A DNA stretch of 64,000 bases from Balanoglossus misakiensis (taxonomy: Eukaryota > Hemichordata): NCBI GenBank assembly GCA_040954595.2, contig CM082598.2, forward strand, positions 8,494,001-8,558,000, written 5' to 3'. The notes beneath the pieces are model-generated. The model saw only the letters and a list, made by a program, of their open reading frames with translations. It made no database searches and had not been told where the DNA came from. This document shows positions 23,701 to 35,800 of the stretch, piece after piece. Position 1 is the stretch's first letter. Each line of letters starts with the position of its first letter. The translations under genes were made by a program, and so were the position numbers.

Positions 23701-25190
23701 AAATATTTATGCTGGAATGTTGTAAGGGATAGATTAATATTGCAAAAAAAAATAATTTCTTACATCATAAATGGAATTCAAAGAATGGTCACATAACGAG
23801 CCATGTTTTACTAAAAAGACTTATGTATAGTTTCAAGGCTTTGTTTTGGAATAACAAATTCTCTCCAAGATTTAAGTGGAACAGTCACAGAATGAAAACA
23901 AATATTGAAATATTTATGCTGGAATGTTGTAAGGGATACATTAATATTGCAAAAAAATTAATTTCTTACATCATAAATGGAATTCAAAGAATGGTCACAT
24001 AACAGGCCATGCTTTACTAAAAAGACTTATGTATAGTTTCAAGGGTTTGTGTTGAAATACCGAATTCTCTCCAAGATTTAAGTGGAACAGTCACAGAATG
24101 AAAACAAATATGGAAAGAGTTATGCTGGAATGTTGTAAGAGATAGATTAATATTGCAAATAATTTTATTTCTTACATCATAAATGGAATTCAAAGAATGG
24201 TCACATAACAGGCCATGCTTTACTAAAAAGACTTATGTATAGTTTCAAGGGTTTGTTTTGGAATAATGTATTCTCTACAAGGTTTAAGTGGAACAGTCAC
24301 AGAATGAAAACAAATATGGAAAGAGTTATGCTGGAATGTTGTAAGGGATAGATTAATATTGCCAAATAATTTAATTTCTTACATCATAAATGGAATTCAA
24401 AGAATGGTCACATAACAGGCCATGCTTTACTAAAAAGACTTATGTATAGTTTCAAGGGTTTGTGTTGAAATACCGAATTCTCTCCAAGATTTAAGTGGAA
24501 CAGTCACAGAATGAAAACAAATATGGAAAGAGTTATGCTGGAATGCTGTAAGGGATAGATTAATATTGCCAAATAATTTAATTTCTTACATCATAAAATG
24601 AATTCAAAGAATGGTCACATAACAGGATATGTTTTACTAAAAAGACATGTATAGTTTCAAGGGTTTGTGTTGAAATACCGAATTCTCTACAAGATTTAAG
24701 TGGAACAGTTACTGAATGAAAACAAATATTGAAAGAGTTATGCCGGAATGTTGTAAGGGATAGATTAATATTGCAAATAATTTAATTTCCTACATCATAA
24801 ATGGAATTCAAAGAATGGTCACATAACGAGCCATGTTTTACTAAAAAGACTTATGTATAGTTTCAAGGCTTTGTTTTGGAATAACAAATTCTCTCCAAGA
24901 TTTAAGTGGAACAGTCAAAGAATGAAAACAAATATGGAAAGAGTTATGCTGGAATGTTGTAAGGGATAGATTAATATTGCAAATAATTTTATTTCTTACA
25001 TCATAAATGGAATTCAAAGAAAGGTCACGTAACAGGATATGTATAGTTTCAAGGCTTTGTTTTGGAATAACGAATTCTCTACAAGATTTAAGTGGAACAG
25101 TCACAGAATGAAAACAAATATGGAAAGAGTTATGCTGGAATGTTGTAAGGGATAGATTAATATTGCAAATAATTTAATTTCTTACATCAT
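20794..25190 (+). repeat. Satellite array, middle block
   Basis: The same 205-bp monomers resume after the Crypton-like element. The first units (20794-21000) are irregular, with a truncated monomer at about 20880-20890 joining AGGGATAGATAATAATCATAG to a second CACAGAATG. A nine-monomer block starting near 22733 is repeated from about 24567 (spacing about 1834 bp). Confidence 0.97.
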
Positions 25191-25737
25191 ACATCGTTGT
25201 GTTTACGCTAGAGCCAATATGCTCATACGTAGATTTAGTCATTGTTCACAACGTGTGAAATGTACGCTCTTTAAGAGTTTCCTGTACAGTATGTATTGTA
25301 TGAATGTGTGGTGTAACTATAACACCAAATGCATGTCAAATCTGAAAATTGCTTATCACAATGCACTGCGTTTGATCTTTGAACTGAAACGAGACATTAG
25401 CATAAGTTACAATTTTGTCACAAAGGATATTATGAACTTTAGCTCGTTGCATCGCAAGTTGTTATACTCTCTTGCCACAAGACTTTTGAACAGTAGTAAT
25501 GCTGTTGTATATGCCTGCACTCACTCTGACCTGTATTTCCATTCAAGATTTTGGAAGCACTATAGAAACATTCTGTACTAGGGGATGAGGACCGACCTTC
25601 CACCCCCTCTCGCCACGACGTTGTAGTATTTTATTATTTTTTCTTCAGATTTTAATGTGTGTGTTCTTGTTTTTTACTTCTCTTGCTGTGTTTTTATGGG
25701 CTACGAGCCTGAAATAAAGATTATTATTATTATTATT
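25191..25737 (+). mobile_element. 5'-truncated LINE inserted in the satellite
   Basis: The insert breaks the monomer after CTTACATCAT and ends in a (TTA)n tail before AAATGGAATTC. Its plus-strand frame 25219-25581 resembles the C-terminal part of a non-LTR retrotransposon polymerase (YNTKCMSNLKIAYHNALR, then LHRKLLYSLATRLLN). The 3' end GGGCTACGAGCCTGAAATAA resembles the 3' end of the LINE at 56.85 kb. Only about 0.5 kb of the 3' part is present, as usual for dead-on-arrival LINE copies. Confidence 0.8.
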
Positions 25738-28700
25738 ATAAATGGAATTCAAAGAATGGTCACGTAACAGGATATGTTTTACTAAAAAGACATGTATAGT
25801 TTCAAGGGTTTGTGTTGATATACCGAATTCTCTACAAGATTTAAGTGGAACAGTTACTGAATGAAAACAAATATTGAAAGAGTTATGCCAGAATGTTGTA
25901 AGGGATAGATTAATATTGCAAATAATTTAATTTCCTACATCATAAATGGAATTCAAAGAATGGTCACATAACGAGCCATGTTTTACTAAAAAGACTTATG
26001 TATAGTTTCAAGGCTTTGTTTTGGAATAACAAATTCTCTCCAAGATTTAAGTGGAACAGTCACAGAATGAAAACAAATATTGAAATATTTATGCTGGAAT
26101 GTTGTAAGGGATAGATTAATATTGCAAAAAAAAATAATTTCTTACATCATAAATGGAATTCAAAGAATGGTCACATAACGAGCCATGTTTTACTAAAAAG
26201 ACTTATGTATAGTTTCAAGGCTTTGTTTTGGAATAACAAATTCTCTCCAAGATTTAAGTGGAACAGTCACAGAATGAAAACAAATATTGAAATATTTATG
26301 CTGGAATGTTGTAAGGGATACATTAATATTGCAAAAAAATTAATTTCTTACATCATAAATGGAATTCAAAGAATGGTCACATAACAGGCCATGCTTTACT
26401 AAAAAGACTTATGTATAGTTTCAAGGGTTTGTGTTGAAATACCGAATTCTCTCCAAGATTTAAGTGGAACAGTCACAGAATGAAAACAAATATGGAAAGA
26501 GTTATGCTGGAATGTTGTAAGAGATAGATTAATATTGCAAATAATTTTATTTCTTACATCATAAATGGAATTCAAAGAATGGTCACATAACAGGCCATGC
26601 TTTACTAAAAAGACTTATGTATAGTTTCAAGGGTTTGTTTTGGAATAATGTATTCTCTACAAGGTTTAAGTGGAACAGTCACAGAATGAAAACAAATATG
26701 GAAAGAGTTATGCTGGAATGTTGTAAGGGATAGATTAATATTGCCAAATAATTTAATTTCTTACATCATAAATGGAATTCAAAGAATGGTCACATAACAG
26801 GCCATGCTTTACTAAAAAGACTTATGTATAGTTTCAAGGGTTTGTGTTGAAATACCGAATTCTCTCCAAGATTTAAGTGGAACAGTCACAGAATGAAAAC
26901 AAATATGGAAAGAGTTATGCTGGAATGTTGTAAGGGATAGATTAATATTGCAAATAATTTAATTTCTTACATCATAAATGGAATTCAAAGAATGGTCACA
27001 TAACAGGCCATGCTTTACTAAAAAGACTTATGTATAGTTTCAAGGGTTTGTGTTGAAATACCGAATTCTCTACAAGATTTAAGTGGAACAGTTACAGAAT
27101 GAAAACAAATATGGAAAGAGTTATGCTGGAATGTTGTAAGGGATAGATTAATATTGCAAATAATTTTATTTCTTACATCATAAATGGAATTCAAAGAAAG
27201 GTCACGTAACAGGATATGTATAGTTTCAAGGCTTTGTTTTGGAATAACGAATTCTCTACAAGATTTAAGTGGAACAGTCACAGAATGAAAACAAATATGG
27301 AAAGAGTTATGCTGGAATGTTGTAAGGGATAGATTAATATTGCAAATAATTTAATTTCTTACTTCATAAATGGAATTCAAAGAATGGTCACATAACGAGC
27401 CATGTTTTACTAAAAAGACATGTATAGTTTCAAGGGTTTGTGTTGAAATACCGAATTCTCTACAAGATTTAAGTGGAACAGTTACAGAATGAAAACAAAA
27501 ACTGGAAAGAGTTATGCTGGAATGTTGTAAGGGATAGATTAATATTGCAAATAATTTAATTTCTTGCATCATAAATGGAATTCAAAGAATGGTCACATAA
27601 CGAGCCATGTTTTACTAAAAAGATTTATGTATAGTTTCAAGGCTTTGTTTTGGAATAACGAATTCTCTACAAGATTTAAGTGGAACAGTCACAGAATGAA
27701 AACAAATATGGAAAGAGTTATGCTGGAATGCTGTAAGGGATAGATTAATATTGCAAATAATTTAATTTCTTACATCATAAATGGAATTCAATGAATGGTC
27801 ACATAACAGGATATGTTTTACTAAAAAGACATGTATAGTTTCAAGGGTTTGTGTTGAAATACCGAATTCTCTACAAGATTTAAGTGGAACAGTTACAGAA
27901 TGAAAACAAATATTGAATGAGTTATGCCAGAATGTTGTAAGGGATAGATTAATATTGCAAATAATTTAATTTCTTGCATCATAAATGGAATTCAAAGAAT
28001 GGTCACATAACGAGCCATGTTTTACTAAAAAGACTTATGTATAGTTTCAAGGCTTTGTTTTGGAATAACGAATTCTCTACAAGATTTAAGTGGAACAGTC
28101 ACAGAATGAAAACAAATATGGAAAGAGTTATGCTGGAATGCTGTAAGGGATAGATTAATATTGCAAATAATTTAATTTCTTAGATCATAAATGGAATTCA
28201 AAGAATGGTCACATAACAGGATATGTTTTACTAAAAAGACTTAAGTATAGTTTCAAGGCTTTGTGTTGAAATACTGAATTCTCTACAAGATTTAAGTGGA
28301 AAAAGTCACAGAATGAAAGCAAATATGGAAAGAGTTATGCTGGAATGTTGTAAGGGATAGATTAATATTGCAAATAATTTAATTTCTTACATCATAAATG
28401 GAATTCAAAGAATGGTCACATAACAGGATATGTTTTACTAAAAAGACATGTATAGTTTCAAGGGTTTGTGTTGAAATACCGAATTCTCTACAAGATTTAA
28501 GTGGAACAGTTACAGAATGAAAACAAATATTGAATGAGTTATGCCAGAATGTTGTAAGGGATAGATTAATATTGCAAATAATTTAATTTCTTGCATCATA
28601 AATGGAATTCAAAGAATGGTCACATAACGAGCCATGTTTTACTAAAAAGACTTATGTATAGTTTCAAGGCTTTGTTTTGGAATAACGAATTCTCTACAAG

Positions 28701-29480
28701 ATTTAAGTGGAGCAGTCACAGAATGAAAACAAATATGGAAAGAGTTATGCTGGAATGCTGTAAGGGATAGATTAATATTGCAAATAATTTAATTTCTTAG
28801 ATCATAAATGGAATTCAAAGAATGGTCACATAACAGGATATGTTTTACTAAAAAGACTTAAGTATAGTTTCAAGGCTTTGTGTTGAAATACTGAATTCTC
28901 TACAAGATTTAAGTGGAAAAAGTCACAGAATGAAAGCAAATATGGAAAGAGTTATGCTGGAATGTTGTAAGGGATAGATTAATATTGCAAATAATTTAAT
29001 TTCTTACATCATAAATGGAATTCAAAGAATGGTCACATAACAGGATATGTTTTACTAAAAAGACATGTATAGTTTCAAGGGTTTGTGTTGAAATACCGAA
29101 TTCTCTACAAGATTTAAGTGGAACAGTTACAGAATGAAAACAAATATTGAAAGAGTTATGCCAGAATGTTGTATGGGATAGATTAATATTGCAAATAATT
29201 TAATTTCTTGCATCATAAATGGAATTCAAAGGATGGTCACATAACGAGCCATGTTTTACTAAAAAGACTTATGTATAGTTTCAAGGCTTTGTTTTTGTGT
29301 AATGAATTCTCTACAAGATTTAAGTTGAACAGTCACAGAATGAAAAGAAATATGGAAAGAGTTATGTTGGAATGTTGTAAGGGATAGATTAATATTGCAA
29401 ATAATTTAATTTCTTGCATCATAAATGGAATTCAAAGAATGGTCACATAACGGGCCATATTTTACTAAAAAGACTTGTAA
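25738..29480 (+). repeat. Satellite array, right block
   Basis: Monomers continue to about 29480, where they fade after ATTTTACTAAAAAGACTTG. A three-monomer unit is repeated at about 27911 and 28528 (617 bp apart; both carry the rare TATTGAATGA variant). The array ends about 140 bp from the stop codon of the minus-strand YqaJ gene. Confidence 0.97.
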
Positions 29481-29620
29481 AACATGTTCAAAATTTATAG
29501 CAGACTGTGACAGATAGTGAATGTGCCACTTTTCCATATTTATTTGCTGGAGTCCCTTCTGGCCAATTCTGGCAAAACATAGGTAAAATAAAATTCCCCC
29601 AGGGCTGGTAACATTTTGCT

Positions 29621-32067
29621 TCACAAAAGTGTATCTTTAAAAATTCTCTCAACAGCAAAACCACTCGGTGACCAAACAACTAAATCACACCACTCAAGCC
29701 CACAAACAAAGAACTGCCCTTGTATCTGGTAATAATATCTGTGATTTCTTTGTAATCTAATCTTACTATCTACAAAATAAAAAAAAGTATCAGGCATTTC
29801 GGAAGCTTCCACTGGTGTACGCTTTGCATATTTTGAGAGAGATTTAACCTCTACACAGCCATATTGAGCACTGATATCAACACTCAACTTAATAGCAACA
29901 AATTTATCCAAGGAAGCACCTAAGAAAGGAAAACTTGGGTTGACAACTAAACCCATGTCTCTTGATGTAACTGAGTAGCCCTTTCTTTCCAGATCTTGGA
30001 TGTACTGTGCTACAGCAATGTGTTCACTTTGAATGCCCCATTTGGTGTGCTTATTTGAAAATTTCCTTTGGTGAAATAATGTTATCAACCAAAGTGTCAG
30101 GGGGGGGGGGTACTTTTGCCTGCAGACAACATCTTTAAATTTGCTCGCCGTGATTCTCAATTCACGTTGTGAGTACCAATTTGGATTTCTGTATTGGCCC
30201 TGAGTGGACATCTCTATTCTGCTTGACTCTGCAACACTCGAAACATTAACCTTAGATTCATAAAAATCATATAAATCCTCATTAATATTGTAAATAAGTT
30301 TTCCGGTATGACTGCTCTCACTGGGTTGTACATTGCAAAACTCATCAGAAGTTACGTCTACATTATTTCCCAAAGCTTCAGTAACTTGACATGGTACAGT
30401 GTTGTTAATAGCAGGCTCACAATCATTGGAATACAGTAGCTCAACAAGTTGACCACAAGCACTCAGGAAGTCAGCAAGTTGTGTTACCTTTTCTTTTGTA
30501 ACAATTTTATCTTTTGTTGGCCATGCATAATATTCACTTTTTCTTTTTCGGGGACGATATACTTTATCTGAATTACAGTCACGTTCATAGTCATACTTAA
30601 TCCAGTCAATTGAGTCAAATTTGACAGCTGTGTTTCCATAAACGCTGGGATGGTGATGAACTTGTAATTTCTCAGTGCATGCAGCTGTATCTGGTACCTC
30701 CTTCAGTCCACATCTATGAAAATCCATTATGGCAAAAATGGTGGCAGCTATGTGTTTGCAGTATCCACCAGCACCCGCTTTACATACACATTTACCTCCA
30801 AGTATTTTACCTGTGTTCTGATCGAGGAGAACTAGGGTGGAGTACTGTTATTTTGAGGGGTACTGGATCAACAGCCTTGGAATATGACTTGACAACCATT
30901 GATTTAATAAATAACACTGACTGATGCTCGCGATCATGAATTAAAATGTTCTTGACATGGTTACTCTTGTAAAAGTTCCAACCACTATCCCTATGTTTTC
31001 GAGCAGTACTGTGGCAGTTGTCGCACTTTGTGATGAAATAATCAAAAATGGTGCAATCAGTTAAATCGGGCAGATTACTTATGTTCCTTGTCCATCCTCC
31101 TGCTGGAGGATATGTCAGCATTGACTCCACAGTGTTGACAGACACTTGAACTTGGCACCCTTCACCACGATTACCAGCTCCATCAGGATCAACCAAGTAC
31201 TGCTTGTCCCATCCATGACCAATGTATAAATGCACAATATTTAAAAGAATGTTAATACTGCTCTAGGGTGGGTAAAGTACTGCACTTTACTAAAACAAAA
31301 TCAATTAATCAAAGAAATAACTCCATTTTCCCAATGTTTACATTAGAAAAAAAAGTTGTTGAGACTTTAATATATTCTAAATGAACAAAATATTTTATTT
31401 CGTGATTGAAACAAAAATTTGATTGTTTTACTTAGTTAGTTATTCAAGTACATGAATCTATTCAAACTTGATGCCCCAGCATGACCTGCATACATACAAT
31501 GTTGTAAATATGTAGCTGCTGTATACATTGTACTACATCAACGGCCCATTATCTAATCCCTTCGTTACAAACTGACAATCTACATCAACATCTTTGGCTC
31601 TAAATTTTGCAAGCTCTAGCTCTACAATGGACGAAAGACAGCCTGCCAGTATGACGTGCGTAACATCGTCACGCACGGTAAGGGTACCGGGCCTGATATA
31701 ACCCGGGCCGATCGTCGATCTGTACTATGCAGTCAAACACGATCCCTCCAGAAAATTACTAGTATATTTCGGCTACCAAGCGAGTTGCCAGTATTCACGC
31801 TAACAATAGGTTGCTCAGTTTATTTTTTGCACAAATCGGGGTGGGCGGCGAACTTCACATGTGTGAAATGAAATCTTGTGCAGCTTGGCTGTCGGCGATA
31901 GCAGTCGGTAGCAGGCAGCATTACAAAAACTCGCTAAAAATTATAAAATTTTCGTTACCTTTCAACAAGTTCTCGCTTGTTTCCACGTAGACTGGCACCC
32001 TTTCTGCATCTCAGCCATCTCTTCAGCTCTGTTATGGTCAATTCTTCTGGTTTACGACATTTTAAAT
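29621..32067 (-). CDS. SAP-like / SWIM / YqaJ-type exonuclease (3' half of a larger gene, or its own gene)
   Basis: Exon 32067-31959 encodes a SAP-like helix pair (KPEELTITELKRWLRC, then LRGNKRELVE). Its donor phase fits exon 31257, which reads LYIGHGWDKQYLVDP. A 1-nt frame break near 30850 separates this from the next segment, CVCKAGAGGYCKH, a clear SWIM zinc finger (CxCxnCxH). The long frame 30727-29621 then carries the lambda-exonuclease/YqaJ fold: TASKFKDV, GIQSEHIAVAQY, GASLDKFV, GCVEVKS and YYYQIQGQFFV, so the Glu/Asp/ExK/Gln set is intact. YqaJ-family enzymes degrade dsDNA 5'-3' in phage-type recombination. In animals such SWIM-YqaJ proteins are mostly repeated and transposon-associated. 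The start of this half is unresolved; the SAP exon has no in-frame ATG but has a phase-1 acceptor that fits the upstream exons. Confidence 0.75.
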
Positions 32068-32851
32068 CTGACCTCGGAATCGCGGATTACATTGTTTACT
32101 CATGAATATTGATAGAAAAGTTATGGCTGCGACCTTGTACCCCTGAGGACAACAATGCATTGCGGCTATGATGTCATCGCCATCTTTATGCAAGTCGGCC
32201 ATTACTACAATGTCACATGCATCTATTGGTTTTTCAGTAGCTATTTAATATATACAAGAACAAAAATATTAATAGGGATCATCTAAAAATAGCGGAAAGG
32301 ACAATGTGCTCACATTTTTTTTGAATTAGTACATTTAAGTGAGATATACTTTATCAACAATAAATGGTATCATACTGATCAATTTATGCAGACCAACAGC
32401 CAGCCAGCAAGCCAACCAAATAGACATACTAGTACATAAATATGCCACCAACTGATCCAATAAAGCTCCCATAGGTATATATACATACCGGTATACCATA
32501 TGGGAGCTAAAAATTGTAATATAGTGGTTGCCAGGCAGTCATTTTGGATATGCCAAGTTTGAACAAAATTGGTTCCGGCATGTCTGAGTGAGAGCTGCAG
32601 ATTTTAAGAAATATGTACCAAGCCATTTTGGGTCATATCACTAATCGAACTGATGTTCATATGTACTGCATAGTGCATTGTCTTTGTACCAAGTTTGAAT
32701 GAAATTGGTCTAGGCATGTCTGAGTAATGGCTCGGATGGATGAACAATCCACCTTGGGAATTCTAGTGATTACAGACCAGAGTCTAGCATGGTTGCAGCT
32801 AATACAATCCACTCGGGTGTTATGTATGTATAAAAATGATCAAAAAAGTAC

Positions 32852-35800
32852 CTGCAAAGTCAAAAGCTGTTTTCCTATTTAGGTCCATGATAAGTATGGC
32901 TGGAAAGTGGCCACAAATGACACAGGTATACTCGTAAGCTGTGTTACACAGTGCTTCAAAATGTAGATATGCGTTCATGATATCATCATGTGAGACAGGC
33001 ATCTTTTGATGTTGAAAGTCTTCGAGTGTTTGCACAGCTCTTCCAATGGCAGTATGATTCTGAAATAGTGATAAAACATGTCTTGCTGACTTGACAACTC
33101 TAACAGAAATGACTTTTATCAACTTATTATAAAACTGATTATAGGTGAGAAAATTGTGCAACAGTGATTTCAATTCTGAGTCTTTTGACACTTATTATGA
33201 AGAAAGGCATATTATAAGTGGAATATACCAACAAGGTGAATCCTCAAGACTAGACCACTTAGGCTGCATTCACAAACACCTCTGGAGGGGGGGGGCAGGA
33301 GAATTGAGGGGGGGGGATTTGAAAAAATTGAGGGTATGTAAGGGGGGGGGGGATTTGAAATAATTTAGGGACTGAAAGGGGGGGACTTGAAAACTTTAAC
33401 GACTAAATATTTATTTTGAGTCCACAAAAATGCAGTTTCGCGCCCTTTATTTTACAAAATTTTCTAATGTGGGAGGGGGACACCCACCCCCTCCATTCAT
33501 CAACACCTTTCAATCATTGACTGGTTTATCTAGTGTCCCAGATCAGGGGACTTGCCCCACCCCATGATAACTTTGAGCGGCGACGGTTAAATTTGTCCTC
33601 CCAAACATACCGGTAGTTGAGTTAATTTGCTTTTGCCGGGTTCATTAAAATGCAACTTTGAGCTCTGTATTTTAGAAAATTTTCTTACGTGGGAGGGGGA
33701 CACCCCCTCCCAAACCCACCCCCTTCAATTCTCGGTTTACAATGTCTCCCAACACAGAATACAAATATATGTACTTAAAAAATAAAAGCAATGTTCAGTT
33801 TTAATACCCACTGATGAGGGGAAACATCAGCTTCAAATTCTTTTCATGGGAGCGCTGTTTTTCTTTTTACAAGATAGATAGGTGATGTGTTTTGCTCTGT
33901 GAAAGAAAATGGGGGGGGATTTCAAAATTTTGGCAGTTCGGAAGGGGGGGATTTGAAAATATTGGCAGTTCAGAAGGGGGGCATGTGAAAATTAGCGGTA
34001 AAAAAAATTGAATTCTCCCGCCCCCCCCCCCTCCAGAGGTGTTTAAGAATGCAGCCTTAAAAAAAAAAACATAATAACAACCACTCTACCTTTATATTTG
34101 CTCGCAGCCACAAACACAATTGATGTGTCAGAAACACTTTGTTATTAAAGTTGTGTATACCATCAGTATATTCTTGGTATCTATATGTCATTGTGCATGT
34201 AGGACATTTTTTGTTGTACACTGCAACATCTGTGAAATATGAAGAAACAAAATTTATAAATCTGTATTGTGTTCTGCATACATATACAGAAGTGTATTTG
34301 TCTTTTCTGTTGAGCAACTACATGTGCGTGCATGTTTTAAAAACCAATAATTTTACACTCAGGGCAGTTAATCCTATAAATGGTTCGCTCAGGAGGATTG
34401 TTACCAGGATGCACTGTTTAATCAATTTGTAATAAGGTACCTACATGTTTAAACAAATTTTCAGAGTAATCTGACCAGCAATTATTGACTATTACATTTT
34501 TCAGTTTTGCATATTTTGGTCGTGAAAACTTCATACAGACATAACTATCAGCAAAAGAAAAATAGCACCAGGCCCACTGAAGCACAACTGACACTGGTGT
34601 TTAGCATTGTTATATGGTGGAAAAGCATGGCAGAAAGTACAATCTGGCAAGGGGTTGATGGGGATATTTCTTACCTTTGGAATACGAGTCCCGATCAAAG
34701 ATTATACCACTTTTTGATACCAGGACCATCTCAAGTTTTGGGTGGGAATCACTAACTTGGCATTCTTCTTCAACAGGGAATACCTCTTTGATAGTTTGCC
34801 ACTCAGATGGTTCTGAACTTATCCTGTTGATATCATTTTTTTTTTCGGACATGATGTACTGCAGCATTCTTGCAACCGGTATATTGGGTTTGGTATCTTC
34901 TATTTTGTTATCAGTACTACAGGTATCTTCTGTAATTACTTCTAGTCCAATCTGCGGGGTAGTTTCCATGATAAACCACTTTGCGATTGCCTTATGAAGG
35001 CAACCTCTTCTGGAATTGCAGCACTTGCATGTCGGTATGCCTGTTGCCTTGTCAATGCTTACTACCACACGCCCAAGACGAGAGTAGTATCTAATGTTTT
35101 CTTCATGTATAGAAAGAAATATGTACTTTGATGAGCTTGAAGGTTCCCAAGAAGACACCAGTGGCACTTTGGCCTTTTGTGCCCTTTCTTTAGCTTCAAG
35201 GCATTCAGCAATTGTCGAGTCTTTTATCTTCTTTGACATCTTGGCTAAGACACTTCATCTAGATTTGTCTCTCTGGCTCGGTGGAGGATATTCGTACTTT
35301 GTATATGGCGACAGAAATGGGAAGTATCCCCCCCCCCCCCCTGGCCATTGTCTGTGTCACAAAGTTACATGATGTGTTCTCACACCTTATTATTTGGGTT
35401 GTTGCAGCTGATTTTCTTTGGATATGTATAGGAAAGTGTAAGCCCTTTCTTGACTTCTCAACTAAATATATGCCATTTCGAGCATCAACTAGGACGCCAT
35501 CATGAAATGTATATTCTGTAACTGCAGTTTTGGGTAATGAGCTATGTTTTAATTTCATGTGTCTTGCCAAGTTTCTTTTTAACATTTTGACATTACAAAT
35601 TTCACATGATTCGGTACGGCTCTGGTGTGATCTCCCATTTAAATCTTTATCTTTCCTGGTCTGTTTGTGCATCTTACTGCTAGAAGATGTTTCCGAGGAG
35701 TTATTTTCAGTTGTCATTTCATGGCTTTTACATGCAGGTTTCTTCTTGTAATTTACTGATTTACATCTTTTTAAGTGCTCCACATACAGCATTTTTCTGG

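Noticed and set aside
9387-28000. Repeated minus-strand open frames of 60-130 codons containing HSVTVPLKS
   Set aside because: They follow the satellite monomer exactly, appear and vanish with single-base variants, and have no independent start or domain.
8756-29480. Regularly repeated sequence suggestive of a CRISPR array
   Set aside because: The whole 205-bp unit repeats without unique spacers, and the surrounding genes are eukaryotic with introns.
32472-32511. Short palindrome AGCTCCCATA...TATGGGAGCT
   Set aside because: Only about 10 paired bases in an intron, with no flanks like P1-P4; it may be chance.
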